Assembly (NCBI GenBank): GCA_963971535.1
Contig: OZ020589.1
Location: forward strand, 95,352,324-95,416,323
Reading direction: 5' to 3'
Source: Notolepis coatsorum
Taxonomy: Eukaryota; Chordata; Actinopteri; Aulopiformes; Paralepididae
DNA: 64,000 nt
The notes beneath the pieces were generated by a model. It did no database searches. It was not told the DNA's origin and saw only the letters and a program-made list of their open reading frames with translations. This document shows, piece after piece, positions 34,413 through 46,201 of this stretch (positions within the stretch are counted from its first letter, which is position 1; each line of letters opens with the position of its first letter). Made by a program: the position numbers and the translations under genes.

Positions 34413-34749
34413 TTAAACAGATCTGCTCAGTGGACATGGTCTTGTTGGGAATTCTGTTGACATCATCGGTTCTCTTTTGTTCACCCTCTCACGTGCACAT
34501 GTGTCACAGTTCTCTACCATCTTTTGCAATTCCTTGCTAAGGCCTGGCCACCATACTGACTTTTTAGCCCTCTCCCTACATTTTGTTATCCCGAGATGTC
34601 CTTTGTGCAGCTTTTCCAGTATGTCAGCTCTGAGTGCTGCTGGGATGACTATTCTCTCCCCCTTTAGCATCAGTCCATTTTGCACCGTGAACTCTCCTGA
34701 GAGTGGCAGGTAGGGCTGAATCACGCGTTCTATGGAGAACTTATCTGGC
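34413..34749 (-). pseudogene. Gypsy integrase zinc-binding region
   Basis: Encodes the H2C2 zinc domain (LHKGHLGITKCRERAKKSVWWPG..CDTCARE). Its upstream end is cut by the LINE insertion at 34760; the coding sequence continues at 36020. Confidence 0.8.
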
Positions 34750-34759
34750 CATCCTTCCA

Positions 34760-36009
34760 ATCCAATCCAATCCAACTTTATTTATAAAGCGCTTTAACAG
34801 CCACTGGGGCACAAAGTGCTGTACAGAGGGAGCATATTAAAAACTATAAGCAGCACTAAAAATAGATTAAAAAAACAAGAGTAGCAAAACAGAGAAGAAA
34901 ACAAAATAGGTAAACATAGGCAGCAATACAAATTTAAATAAATCAGAGTACTTAAAAAAAAATATATATATATATTTAAAAGCAAAGGACACAGTAACAG
35001 AACGATAAAACAACAACACAGTAAGACAATAAGATCATAAAATCAACAAGCTACATGGTGTCGAAAGCCAGAGAGAAAAGGTGGGTCTTAAGGAGGCCTT
35101 TGAAACGGGGCAGTGATGAGGCCTGCCTAATCTGCAGTGGCAGCTCATTCCACATTTTGGGGGCGACAACGGAGAAAGCACGGTCCCCCTTGAGCCTACG
35201 CCTAGTTGTAGGCACTAGAATTTTAAAATGAATCCTAAAGTGCACGGGGAGCCAGTGGAGTGAGGATAAAATCGGTGAGATGTGGTCATATTTACGGGTG
35301 CCAGTTAAAAGACGTGCAGCAGCGTTCTGCACCATCTGAAGGCGAGCCACTAAGGATCCACTCACCCCTATATAAAGTGCATTGCAGTAATCCAGCCTAG
35401 TAGTCACAAATGCATGGATTACTGCTTCAAAATGCTGCGCCTGTAGGATGGGCTTCATTTTGGCCAGCTGCCTCAACTGGAAGAAACTCGATTTGACCAC
35501 GGCCTTGATCTGGCTGTCAAATTTAAGGTCTGGGTCGATTTTTACACATAGGTTCTTCACTAACGGTTTGACATGTTGTGCCAGCGAACCTAGATCTAGC
35601 AGTGAGGTCACAGAGGGGCCATCAAAAACCATGACCTCCGTCTTTTTGTCATTAAAATTTTAAAAATTCAATGCCATCCAGGATTTAATGTCATCGAGAC
35701 ATTTGGTCAGCGGCTCTATGGAAAAGGAGCCAGACTTTTTTAGTGGCATATAGATCTGGCTGTCATCAGCGTAGCAGTGAAAAGGAATGCCGTGCTTTCT
35801 GAGTATGGAACCAAGGGGCAATAAATAAATAGAGAACAGGACGGCGCCAAGTATCGAGCCCTGGGGTACACCGTACAATAGGGGGGCAGTAGAGGACACG
35901 GAGTCCTCGAGCTTGACACAAAAAGATCGATCTGCCAGGTAGGACCTGAACCATTCAAGGGCTATGCCTCTGATGCCCACCCACTGTTCAAGGCGAGCAA
36001 TTAAAATGT
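34760..36009 (-). mobile_element. Rex/L2-type LINE inserted in Gypsy pol
   Basis: 1250-bp 5'-truncated LINE bounded by the perfect 10-bp duplication CATCCTTCCA (34750-34759 and 36010-36019). Its 3' end carries TTGGA repeats on the minus strand, preceded by a 3' UTR (to about 35050). It sits between the RNase H and integrase zinc coding parts of the Gypsy element. Confidence 0.9.
35051..36009 (-). pseudogene. LINE RT remnant
   Basis: Two frames. The upstream one (36009-35660) has VPQGSILGAVLFSIYL and the catalytic CYADDSQIY. The downstream one (35632-35051) has the post-RT region (RLDYCNALYIG, LQMVQNAAARLLTG, SSLHWLPVHFRIHFKIL, FSVVAPKMWNELP, FKGLLKTHLFSLAF). The shift lies in an A/T-rich stretch near 35635-35660. 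N-terminal RT and endonuclease are missing. Confidence 0.85.
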
Positions 36010-36019
36010 CATCCTTCCA

Positions 36020-37200
36020 CACAGTACCTCTTAAGCTGGCATACTATGGGGTCATTGTCTTGGTGTGTTTGGATCTCTCTGAGCCTTTTCTCTGTAGCGG
36101 GCAGGCTTGTCATTATGGAGTCGACATACAGGTTTATTTCTTCCTCTTGTAGCCCGTCTGCTGTGCTGCTTACAGGAGCTCTGGAGAGCACGTCTGCTGT
36201 CACGATGTTTTTGCCCGCCACATGTGATATGGTGTAGGAGAACCTCATCAGTCTCATCCTAAGACGTTGTATGCGTGGTGGAAGTTGGTCTAGGGTCTTC
36301 GAACCTAGCAGAGGGACCAGAGGTTTGTGGTCTGTCTCAATGTGGAAGTCTTTCCCAATGAGGAATTCAGCAAACTTCTCACAGGCCCATGTGGAGGCCA
36401 GTGCCTCCTTTTCTATTTGAGCGTATCTCTGTTCGGTGTTGGTGAGGGCTCGCGAGGCATACGCCACCGGTTTCCATGCTTGTTCAGCTTGCCTCTGGAG
36501 AAGGTCTGCACCCAGCCCATATGACGAGGCATCAGCGGAGACCAAGGTTTCTGCATTTGGGTCGTACAGTGTCAATCCAGGGGGTGTAGTCAGTTGTTTT
36601 TTTATATTAACGAAGGCCTCCTGCTGTGGGGGCCCCCATGCCCACATGTTTGACCTCTTTAGCAGATCTCTGAGTGGAAGGGTCTTCTCTGCCAGGTGAG
36701 GCAGAAACTTTCCAAGATGATTTACCATCCCCAGAAATCCTCTCACTTCTCTGACGTTCCTCGGTTCTTTCATGGCTTTCACTGCGTACACTTTGTCTGG
36801 GTCTGCGCTCACCCCTGACCCCTCGATGACCTGTCCCAGGTACTTGATTTTGCTCTTGGAGAACTCACATTTTCCAGCATTGAGCGTGACCCCTGCCTCC
36901 TGAAGTCGTGTCAGTGCTGTGCGTAACCTCTCATCATGCTGTTGTTGTGTGGCTCCCCAGATGAGCACATCATCCATCTGACACACAACGCCTTCCAAAC
37001 CCTCTAGGATTTGTGTCATGCACTTCTGAAAGTGCTCTGGTGCAGACGATATTCCAAAGCACATGCGGTTATAGCGATACCGTCCAAATGGTGTCATGAA
37101 GGTGGTTAATAGCGATGACTCATTTGATAGTGGAATCTGCCAGAAGCCTGAGTTTGCATCCAGCTTAGAGAACACTCTGGCTCCAGCGAGCTGTCCCAGT
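36020..37200 (-). pseudogene. Gypsy RT and RNase H
   Basis: Minus-strand frame with RT palm motifs FSKLDANSGFWQIPL (first Asp), PFGRYRYNRMCFGI and CQMDDVLIWG (Asp pair), the linker SKIKYLGQVI, then RNase H (VSADASSYGLGADLLQ, YAQIEKEALA, TDHKPLVPLL). The end is interrupted by the LINE insertion. It is out of frame with gag-protease: shifts lie near 37318 and 37200. Confidence 0.85.
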
Positions 37201-37261
37201 GTGTGTTCAACTGAGGGAAGTGGATGCCTCTCCGCTCTCCCTCTTGACAGATTTGTTCAGT

Positions 37262-38752
37262 TCAGTGAGGTCTGTGCATATTCTCACCTTTCCCGTCTGC
37301 TTGGGAACCACCACCGTCCGTTGGCTGTTCCACCTTTGAAATTACTCCCTGTTGCTCCATGTGTTTTAGTTCTTCCTTTACTTTTGGTAGGAGGGGGAGG
37401 GATATCCGCCTAGGAGTGGAGACAGAAAAGGGCTTAGCCCCTGGCTTTAATACAATATTGTATTCTCCCTGCATTTTCCCCAGACCATTGAAGAGCTTTT
37501 GGAATTCCTGTTTCACATCTTCTTTTGAGACTAAAGCTAGGCTGATGGCATCCAGCCTTGCCACCAAGTGCAGTGCTATGGCAGCTGACCGGCCTAGCAA
37601 TGGTACGGCCAGTTCCTCCACAACGTAAACATCCTGTTTTGTGATCCTCTCACCTTTCTTGAGTGTGGCTGTGAATTTCCCCTTTACATTCAGTGGCCTT
37701 CCTCCTGGCCCCTTTAAAGGCTTTGTTGATCTCCCCATTTTACTGAGCTGATCCTGACTACACATGGTATCTGGCACTGCTGTTACATCCGCACCTGTGT
37801 CTATCTTCCACACAATGTTGCAGTGGTCCATTTTTACTTCCGTCATCCATGGACCTTCATCTGAATCGACAGTCAGTGAGCCAAGGAATGAAGCCTCTTC
37901 ATCCACATCGTAGTCATCCCTGTCATCTGTCAACGTGGCTATGTGCCCCTCAGTGCTCCTTCTAGCTCTGCACACTCTGGCATAGTGTCCCTGTTTCTTA
38001 CAGTTGTTACACAGCGCTTCCCTAGCCGGGCATTTCTGTCGGCTGTGGCCTTCCATGTCGCCACACCATATACACTGTGTCTGCTTAAAATTCATTTTCT
38101 GTGCTATTCTCTTACCTGACTGGAATGACTGTGGCTTGGCTTGTGTGTATTTAGCTCTGCCCCGCTGCTGGGCCTGCATACTATCAAGCTGTGTATTTGT
38201 AAAGTCCTCTTTAAAGTTTCTCTTGAGAGCTTCTTGTTGTTTCTTTACCTGCTCACTCTGTCTAGCCTTGGTTACAGCTTTTACAAGTGTTAGGTCAGGG
38301 TCCATTTGCAACTGTTCTGAAAGTCTTGAATCCCTCAGCCCAACCACGAGTCTGTCTCTCACCATTTCATCATGCAGTGTCCCATATCCACAATGTTCGG
38401 CCAGGCAATGCAGTGCAGTAATAAAATTATCTGTTGACTCCCCCGGCTCCTGCTGCTGCTGGTTAAACTTGGCCCTCTCGAAAATGACATTTCTGCGTGC
38501 TATGAAGTGAGCATCCAAACTGTCTTTGACCGTCTCATACTCAGCCTGTTCTCCGTCGCTCAGATGCAGAGAAGTCAGAATATCCTCAGCTTCTTCTCCC
38601 ATAGTGTAGATTAAAGCATTCACTTGGTTTTCTTCTGCTTGGGTTTCTAATCCCGACGCAATCCGAAATCGATCGAATCTTTTTATCCATTTTGTCCAGT
38701 CTTCTGCCTTGAAGGTGAATTTCTCTGGCGGGGGAACTTGAAACTGACTCAT
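37262..38752 (-). CDS. gag: Gypsy gag-protease
   Basis: 496-codon minus-strand frame from ATG 38752. Residues about 1-190 are a capsid-like gag domain (WTKWIKRFDRFRIASGLE, ESTDNFITALHCLAEHCGYG). Zinc motifs CIWCGDMEGHSRQKC and CNNCKKQGHYARVC follow at about 230-270. The protease active site DTGADVTAVP is at about 315. The last residues enter the RT region (ISKVEQPTDGGG), where a frameshift ends the frame early. The ATG lies 140 bases after the PBS, a normal leader length. Confidence 0.85.
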   Translation of the reverse strand: MSQFQVPPPEKFTFKAEDWTKWIKRFDRFRIASGLETQAEENQVNALIYTMGEEAEDILTSLHLSDGEQAEYETVKDSLDAHFIARRNVIFERAKFNQQQQEPGESTDNFITALHCLAEHCGYGTLHDEMVRDRLVVGLRDSRLSEQLQMDPDLTLVKAVTKARQSEQVKKQQEALKRNFKEDFTNTQLDSMQAQQRGRAKYTQAKPQSFQSGKRIAQKMNFKQTQCIWCGDMEGHSRQKCPAREALCNNCKKQGHYARVCRARRSTEGHIATLTDDRDDYDVDEEASFLGSLTVDSDEGPWMTEVKMDHCNIVWKIDTGADVTAVPDTMCSQDQLSKMGRSTKPLKGPGGRPLNVKGKFTATLKKGERITKQDVYVVEELAVPLLGRSAAIALHLVARLDAISLALVSKEDVKQEFQKLFNGLGKMQGEYNIVLKPGAKPFSVSTPRRISLPLLPKVKEELKHMEQQGVISKVEQPTDGGGSQADGKGENMHRPH

Positions 38753-38875
38753 ACTTTCGCTTTCACGCCGTTAGCGCTAGCTACCCTGCTGTCTCTAACT
38801 CAAACTCAAACTAGTACGTTACTGTAGCAGCCTACTCTAAAGTCTATACTACTTAACGCTATATCTAATGTTCAA

Positions 38876-38892
38876 CCCCGCTTCTGACACCA
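38876..38892 (-). promoter_or_regulatory. Primer-binding site, tRNA-Leu type
   Basis: Minus strand TGGTGTCAGAAGCGGGG directly adjoins the 5' LTR. It is complementary, with one or two mismatches, to the 3' end of vertebrate tRNA-Leu (CCCACTTCTGACA plus CCA). Confidence 0.75.
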
Positions 38893-39451
38893 TGTTGTGT
38901 TATAATCATGAGATCTTAGGTTTGTTATAATCAAGAGACGATATGACACAGGCGATAGCTTTCGAGTCTGTGCATGCTTTATTTAAAGGGGCTATGTACT
39001 GCTATTCCTAGCACTATTTGGGCAACTTTACACAATTCCTGTTAGTCTATTGAAGACATCTGTAAGGTTTTTTTTCAAAAAAATTCATTGTTTTATATTT
39101 CTAATCAAGTACTCAAAACCATCATTTTCCAGCTTCAAGATTTCAGGCTGTTATGGCCTGGCTCCGCCCATAAGCACTTTGAGTGACAGTCAGCCCACAC
39201 AGTCTGCTACTGGTAGATCAGGGTCCCCCATTTTCAATTCATCATATGACACACACGACATACAGATAGACAGTACTGCTACATCTATACATTTATGACA
39301 TAACAGATTTTAGGTAGGTGGGGTGGGGTTGGGTGGGGCTGTACATTGGAGGTGGGGGGGGGGGGGTACATTGGAATACTGACAAAGCCATGCTTGGACT
39401 GAGAGAGATAGACAGAGAGAGATAGGGGGGGGGGGGGGTGGGAGCATAGCT

Positions 39452-39560
39452 GTCAACATTTCGTTTTGAGAAAACTTGCACGTTTTAGCCCCGCCCCTTC
39501 TCCTGGCCCCGCCCCCTCAGCCCGCCCCCTCCAACCCGGCCCCGCCCCCTCCCAATGGAG
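39452..39560 (+). repeat. hAT-like terminus and GC-box cluster
   Basis: CATAGCTGTCAACA at 39455 matches the inverse of the right terminus of the element ending at 45187. Several CCCCGCCCC/CCCGCCCC motifs (39487-39552), which resemble Sp1 sites, follow. Promoter activity is not shown. Confidence 0.5.
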
Positions 39561-39918
39561 CTGCCTCGTCGCTGCCATCTGCTGGTCAAAACCTGTATGT
39601 ACCCAGCCATTTCGTTGTAGGGTAAACTTTTCCTACTTAGAGTGTAAATGCTATGTAAATTATGGTTTTGTTGAACATTTGTATTTCACAGGAGAGAAAC
39701 TGTATTCAAAGAAAGCTATTAAAATAGTCTTGAATCTAAATATACTTTCTTTGTGGTGATTTACATTAATTCCATGATTTTACTCAGTAAATATCTGTTA
39801 CAAGCTTCGGTTTTATGTAGAAAAATGCTGTTTTTAATCTAGATTAATCTAGATTGATTACAGAAAATTGTGAGATTGATTAGTTAATTTTTTTTATCTA
39901 TTGGTCGGCGCTGGTGTA

Positions 39919-40035
<117 letters not shown>

Positions 40036-40164
40036 ATGTGTATATATGTAATGTGTGTATATATGTCAGAGAAGCAGTCCCTTGCGTCCTTAGTGTAAAG
40101 CATATGACATGGTGTATGTTTGTTCATTGATGTGACAGTGTCTGGCAACATACTATTGATGAAT

Positions 40165-40267
40165 TGAAAATGGGGGACCCTGATGTAAACAAGACGAAAG
40201 TCTTTCTCTGGTCTGCATCCCCTTAACAATTGTATGTATTGAGCTGTACTGTACTGTACCCATTCTG
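40165..40267 (+). mobile_element. LINE tail fragment running into gap
   Basis: TGGGGGACCCTGATGTAAAC, CAAGACGAAAGTCTTTCTCT and TATTGAGCTGTACTGTACTG match 61001-61098, where the tail ends in CAAT repeats. The end here is lost in the assembly gap. Confidence 0.75.
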
Positions 40268-40467
40268 NNNNNNNNNNNNNNNNNNNNNNNNNNNNNNNNN
40301 NNNNNNNNNNNNNNNNNNNNNNNNNNNNNNNNNNNNNNNNNNNNNNNNNNNNNNNNNNNNNNNNNNNNNNNNNNNNNNNNNNNNNNNNNNNNNNNNNNNN
40401 NNNNNNNNNNNNNNNNNNNNNNNNNNNNNNNNNNNNNNNNNNNNNNNNNNNNNNNNNNNNNNNNNNN
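40268..40467. other. Assembly gap of 200 N
   Basis: Exactly 200 N, so probably a placeholder of arbitrary length. It follows an (AT)n tract, a common cause of assembly breaks. Frames drawn through it are meaningless. Confidence 1.
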
Positions 40468-40820
40468 TGAGGAAGTGGCTTCTTCCACTCGCTGTCTAGT
40501 CTAGTAGAATGGGGGCGGGCATTAGCTCCAACCACAGAGCCAATCGCATCACCCAGCGGCCGTATGACGTATATCAGCCGTTCAAATCAAAATGGCCTGA
40601 TTTACTGGAGGAGGAAAGGGGCTGAGCTCAATCAGAGCAATCCGCCAATATGGTATTTAGACACTAAAACACATTGATACGAACTCCTATTACTATAATA
40701 CAATGCTAGAGACTGAAAAATGACATTTATAGTACATAGCCCCTTTAACCCCCCCCCCCCGTCACACATCAAGGTTCCTACCGCACAAAGGTTCCAATAC
40801 AAATATAACCTAATACTACA

Positions 40821-40985
40821 GAGTAGAAATATACATCAAGACTGTTACTGTACATCTGGTCACTGGAGTAGAAATATACATCAAGACAGTTACTGTACAT
40901 CTGGTCACTGGAGTAGAAATATACATCAAGACGGTTACACTTACTGTACATCTGGTCACTGGAGTAGAAATATACAGTATATCAG
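40821..40985. repeat. 45-bp minisatellite, right half
   Basis: Continuation of the array at 32926-33074: GAGTAGAAATATACATCAAG and CATCTGGTCACTG units. Confidence 0.85.
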
Positions 40986-41098
40986 GGGGTCATCTCTCTG
41001 TCATTCCCTTTGCTGTATTTTATTTATTTTATTCCTTACAATTTTAGCCAACCATGAAGATGCTGTCTGGGGATTTAAACAGATGTTGGACCCCTAGA

Positions 41099-41342
41099 CC
41101 TATTTACCAATGATGTTGGCGATCAGTAAAGTCCTTTCTCAGCACAATCCATGTTCTTCATACTGGATGTACCCACAGCTCCGACTAGTTAGCCACAAAC
41201 TAATGTAATGCCATTGGGGCTTGGACCCATCAACTTAGCATTATATTGTGGCTAACTAAGTGGAGCGTGGCTATCAAGTATGAAGAACAGCATGGATTGT
41301 GGTAAGAAAGGCCTCTACTGATCCACAACATTAGTAAATAGG
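41099..41342. repeat. Foldback (long imperfect hairpin) element
   Basis: 41099-41207 pairs with 41235-41342 in inverse orientation (CCTATTTAC, CACAATCCATG, TTCTTCATACT, TTAGCCACA on both arms) around a loop of about 30 bases. It looks like a foldback MITE. TSDs were not identified. Confidence 0.8.
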
Positions 41343-42502
41343 AAACAAAGTTCAGAACACTGAACTTTCCCTTTAAACGTGATAATTTCACCAGGCCACA
41401 TCAATCACTACATCTTGACAACGATAATGTTCAGCATTTGGTTTCCTTCTGGGGAATTCTGCTCGGGGAAAGAGACTATTTTTATCCATAACGGACACAT
41501 AAAAGAGTCTGGCTGGAGTGGGGCTGGACGGGCAGCAGAGTTGACTAATGAAAACAATACAAGATGTATGATGTGTAAATCTGACAGTTGCTATCTTTAA
41601 ACCTTTGTCAGTCCATTTGTCTCCATTTTCAGAGGCAGTGCAGATGGGGCTGCGGTCTGGGCCAAAACTGAAACATTCACATCAGATATTTACATCATCG
41701 TAAAGGGGGGAGGGGGGGGGGGGGGGGGTCAATACAGGAAATCAGTAGAATTACTGGTAGAGATTAGTGGATGAAGTATATTATGGAATTATAATGATGG
41801 ATGTTCCTGAGAGAAAGGCGGATTGATTATTTTAGGCTATGAGGCAGAGTGACATAAGTCTATGGAGGCGAGATTTCAGAGGTGGATTTCCCCTTAGTAA
41901 TAAGTGCTGATTTCCCCTTAGTATTAATGAGTGCTGGGGATGAACGGATGCTGAATTGGAGGATCAGATTGTCAACTCCGAAACGACTTGTATCCAAAGA
42001 CCAAATGCCCATAGAATATTTCTTGTATTCTATTAGTAATTCTATGAGGTCCGCATTCCGAGATGCGTCGGGTTTCCTGGCCAGTCCATAATAGGGATCA
42101 TCTGAACCGAGCGGAGGAATGTAGGGAGCATTCTGGGGGGATTTAGCCTCGGAATCTCAAACTCGCACCAAGCCGCTCCCATTTTCACCGTAAATCTGTT
42201 AATCAGACCCTCCCTCAAAAGTATCTCCTCAAGAGTCCCACCACCCCAAAGCCGGAGAACAGTCCGAGACCGATCTAGCACCGAGATCAGAATCAAGCCT
42301 GATAGCTGAGTGGTAGAAATGCAGAATTACCTTTATGAATCTGTTTACTGCCGAAATTACCGGAGAAGTGCTATAATTTTTCATTAAAATAATTACTAAA
42401 GCATAAAAACAATAATTAAGTCTTTATTGACCAAGATCAAATCCACTGATTAAGTTATGCTTTCAATTTGACCTCTGCTTTTGACCCATCCTAACTACAG
42501 CA
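41343..42502. other. No gene recognised
   Basis: About 1.15 kb with no convincing frame. A poly-G run lies at 41705-41728 and a duplicated TTTCCCCTTAGTA near 41886-41920. Confidence 0.45.
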
Positions 42503-43139
42503 GTGGGCACTGCATACCTGTCAACCCTCCCGTTTTTCCAGGGATTCTCCCGTATTTGACACTTCTTTCCCGCCTTTTCCTGTATTTTCATTTTGCCCTG
42601 CAGTTCTTACTAAAAAGGCTACATTACCCGCTGTGAAGACGACAGGCAGCAGCCTGGAGCCCCCACGAGTAGGGACCCCCCCCCCCCCTGAGGGCTGTCA
42701 TAATGGCTGTACTCAACAAAAGCGACCGCAATTCAAATGGATGATATGCAATGAAATGACAGTAGGAAACCCCCTTAGGGGGCCCATGGCACTTGTGTTT
42801 GGGGGGAAAAAGAAAATCTTCACGTGTAAATGAAACTTTGAGCCAGCAATACCTACGTATAATAAACAAGCTAAATGAAGAGGATTTATCCATCTGGAGC
42901 AGAAAAAAAGATGAGGATAAAATAAAGAAATACAGTGGTAAGTAGAGCATAAAAGCTACTGTTTAGTAATGGTATAGCCTTAATTAATGGGTGAGATAGT
43001 TAAAACTCTCCAGCTAACATTAGCTATCTAGCTAGGTCTCACATTGTTTTCAGACAGTTATCCTAGCTAGCTTACTGTAAAGGACAGGGACACTAAATTA
43101 TCATGTTAGCATGTCTGATTATAACCTGAGCTCTGTTAA

Positions 43140-44079
43140 CACTTTGAGTGCCAACCACGAGAAATCTTGTTAGTTCATGCCATGTGTTGAGTGCCAACCG
43201 ACGAGAAATCTCATTTTTCAATCGTTATTTTTTTTATTATCGATTTCCATAAATTTTTCATCAATCTAGCCTCACGTTACCAGTGGGGATCTGTCTGAGC
43301 TCGAACAGGGAAAATACTGCCCCCTATCGTCTCTCCGGATTGGATTGGATTGGACTGAATGAAATGGATGGGAAAAAAATAGTCTGGAATCCACATTTTA
43401 CTTGTCAGGCATGTAACCGGAGACGATCCCAGTCATTGCCCACCATCAGAACAGCGTGGATTATGTATTTCCAGTACCCAGAGTTGGATCAATAAACGCG
43501 ATCGATATTTGGAATGGCGATCAGGAATTGGAATAATCTTTTTGGAGAACATCTGATCTGAGGTAAGGAATCTATTTGACCAGTATCGGGATAATCAGAG
43601 CTCTTTTCACCTATATATCAGTGTGTCCCATATGTGTGTGTGTGGCTGTGAGTGTGTGTGTGCTGATCAGGAAATAAGATAATCGATTTTTCAGCCCGCT
43701 TCTTTAGCGTGCATAAGTACACATATACTATCGATAATCTAGCATTTATTTGAAAACGATTCATAAATAGGCTGAAAAATGACAACGTGTTTTGTGTATT
43801 CCACTAAAGAGCTATTATCACGGAATCCTTTTTTTTTCTGGAAATTTCAAAAAACGAGCGTTTTTCAAAATGGTATTAAACGGAAATGAACCGATTAAAA
43901 AACAATCCGTTTCGACAATGTTGACTGCAAACAAGTCATTGATAAGCGACGGGCGTATTAGACACATAGCCATCATTTAAGATATAGTTTATGCGTTCGC
44001 AAATATGATCGCCCTCCATTGACTACAGCGTTGGCACTCAAGCGCTATTTTTGGCTCCCCCTGCTGGCACGGAAAGTGT
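43140..44079. mobile_element. piggyBac-like MITE, second copy
   Basis: 940-bp element with ends CACTTTGAGTGCC and (inverse) CACTTTCCGTGCC, flanked by TTAA (43136-43139 and 44080-44083). It is homologous to 6779-7710 in opposite orientation. Non-coding. Confidence 0.8.
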
Positions 44080-44561
44080 TAATAAACTATGTTTCTATAT
44101 TTTTATAACAACTACATTTCTACAGCTTACTGTCATGGCTCATTTTAATTATTCCACAACAGAACTATTCGGTACAGCCCTAGCATGTTTTGATATAGTC
44201 AATTATCTCACTTTTACTAGGTGACTATCTCAAATATGCCACACAAAAAGAAAAAGGAAAATGGACATAGGGACGTTTTTTTGTCAAAGGGCAGCAGAGA
44301 CAAGTGATACAGGGACACTGGTAATGTCTTACAATGGCTTAGTGATTAATTATAACAGTGCAGTTCAGCATTCAGTAACCCACTTTTTGTGAACGTGTTT
44401 TTGATACTGCATTATGTTGAACACACACCTCAGAACCGTACCAAATGAAAATTGGCTCAATTGCAAGAAAGCTAATAGACAGTTATGATATTACATTCTG
44501 CTCAGCATAATTTGTATGCAACATATTGTAGTTCCCTGCTTTAGTCTGTTGACACATTTCT

Positions 44562-45034
44562 TTTTTTGATCCACTTTTTTCTCCTCTTTTTCTATTTTTC
44601 TCCCATCCCAATTTTGCTGTGCCAATTATTCCCTCCCCTGTCTTGAACGTTGCTCGCATATGCCCCCCACTGGCCGGTTGTAGGGAGGATAGAAGCCTTG
44701 CATCACGTGTCCCCTCCGATACACGAGGAGGCAGCCTGTCACATCTTTTCACCTGCCAGCGCGGACTCTCATTGGCGAGGTGTAGCGTGTGGGAGGCTCA
44801 CACTACCCCCCGCCATTTCCTGTCTCTGCTGTGCAGGCGTCCCCCAGCCGACCTGTGGGAGTCGCTGTCCACAACGTCCAGATTGCCACCCATCAACTTC
44901 CACCGCTAACTCTGCCAATTGAGTTAGTATGACGGCCGGCACAGGCCGGAGGCAACGCTGACAGCCGGATTCGAACCCGGTGTCTCTTGCGTTGGTGACG
45001 AGCGCAATGTCCACTGCGCCACCCAGCCGTCTCC
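44562..45034 (-). mobile_element. tRNA-derived SINE
   Basis: Read on the minus strand it starts GACGGCTGGGTGGCGCAGTG (A box) and carries the B box GGGTTCGAATCC, the internal RNA polymerase III promoter. It ends in an A-rich 3' part (GAAAAAGAGGAGAAAAAAG). A perfect 16-bp duplication CTGTTGACACATTTCT (44546-44561 and 45035-45050) marks LINE-mediated insertion. It is not a functional tRNA gene. Confidence 0.9.
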
Positions 45035-45204
45035 CTGTTGACACATTTCTATACTAAATGCTTTTGTAGTCCTGTGTCATACCTAAATGTCATATAAGTG
45101 AATTGTATAGAAACAACTCACCCTCCAACTCACCCTCCCTCGCTGGCAAATCTCCCTTATTTTAAAATCCCAATGTTGACAGCTATGGTGGGCAGCCATA
45201 GCGC

Positions 45205-45395
45205 GGCGCCCGGGAACCAACTCCAGTCGTAATTCCAGTAACTTGGTCAAGGGCAACAGCGAGAGTACATAGCATGCATGTATTTTGGTGTGGGAGAAAA
45301 CCTGAGCACCCAGAGGAAACCAACACCCCCCACCTAGGACCTTCTTGCTGTGAGGCGTTAGTTCTAACCACTGTGCCACCGTGCTTAACCAACTA
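45205..45395. mobile_element. SINE fragment, Mermaid-like
   Basis: GGTGTGGGAGAAAACCTGAG, CACCCAGAGGAAACC and CCTTCTTGCTGTGAGGCG with ACCACTGTGCCACCGTGC match a repeat common in fish, which I associate with the Mermaid SINE group. Diverged and partial. Confidence 0.55.
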
Positions 45396-45728
45396 TGAGG
45401 GGACCATAGTCCCATAGTGTGTGAGAGGAGTATTTGTGATTGATTGGGATCAAGATGCTACAAAATTATGAACTTGTCCTAAGAAACGTACACTATGCGG
45501 TTTCAAGAGTTTTACTGTACAATTCATTTACAAATGATAGACCAGTATTTGTCATCATCATGAATCAAAACAAGGACTTGGTGTCATAGATGCAAAGCTA
45601 ACTAGTCTTCTATGTTCATTACCAAAGCAATTGTAAAAAAAAAAAGGAAATAACTTTTACCAGTATACAGAGTATACATTTACCAAAAATACTATTTGCA
45701 TTGTTGGTAAATGTATTATTTTATAACT

Positions 45729-45900
45729 AAATCAAATCAAATCAAATCAAATTTATTTATAAGGCCCGACAACACACGTTAATGTCCCCATGGGCCGTAC
45801 AGGTCTTCTTTAAACAAGTCAAGAAGAAAACATAACAATAAGTCAAGAACAGAACAAGAACACCATAAGGTCCAAAATCTTTTAGATGAATGCAAAAAAA
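45729..45900 (-). mobile_element. LINE/SINE 3' tail, reverse
   Basis: (AAATC)n at 45728-45751 followed by AAATTTATTTATAAGGCCCG, a reverse retroposon tail. The body is unassigned. Confidence 0.5.
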
Positions 45901-46201
45901 AAATGAAAGACTAACTTGTAACTGTAAATAAAGATGAAATATACATTTATATACATACAAATAGTATTGTTAGTAAATGTAAATTCTATCTTTATTTACA
46001 GTTATTCTCTTTTTTACAATTGCTTTGGCTCAATTTTAATAATGCCATCTGATATGATTTGGCAACATTTTTACAAACAAGAGTTTCAATGAGCAAACAC
46101 AACATGTTATACTAAACTGGGCTCAAAGCCCTATACGGCAAAATAAGGACAACTGAAGTAGTGCATCATATATCAGCTGATCATAGCATGGAAACATTGG
46201 T

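Larger units (their letters stand above)
42511..45187. mobile_element. Degraded hAT-like element hosting a MITE and a SINE
   Basis: Ends TGCATACCTGTCAAC (42511) and the inverse of CATAGCTGTCAACA (45187), flanked by GTGGGCAC (42503-42510) and GTGGGCAG (45188-45195), an 8-bp duplication with one mismatch. It contains a piggyBac-like MITE (43140-44079) and a SINE (44562-45034). No transposase remains. Superfamily is inferred from the 8-bp TSD. Confidence 0.55.

Noticed and set aside
44967-45028. tRNA gene on the minus strand
   Set aside because: A and B boxes are present, but they belong to a SINE with a 3' body, A-rich end and 16-bp TSD, and no complete cloverleaf is evident.
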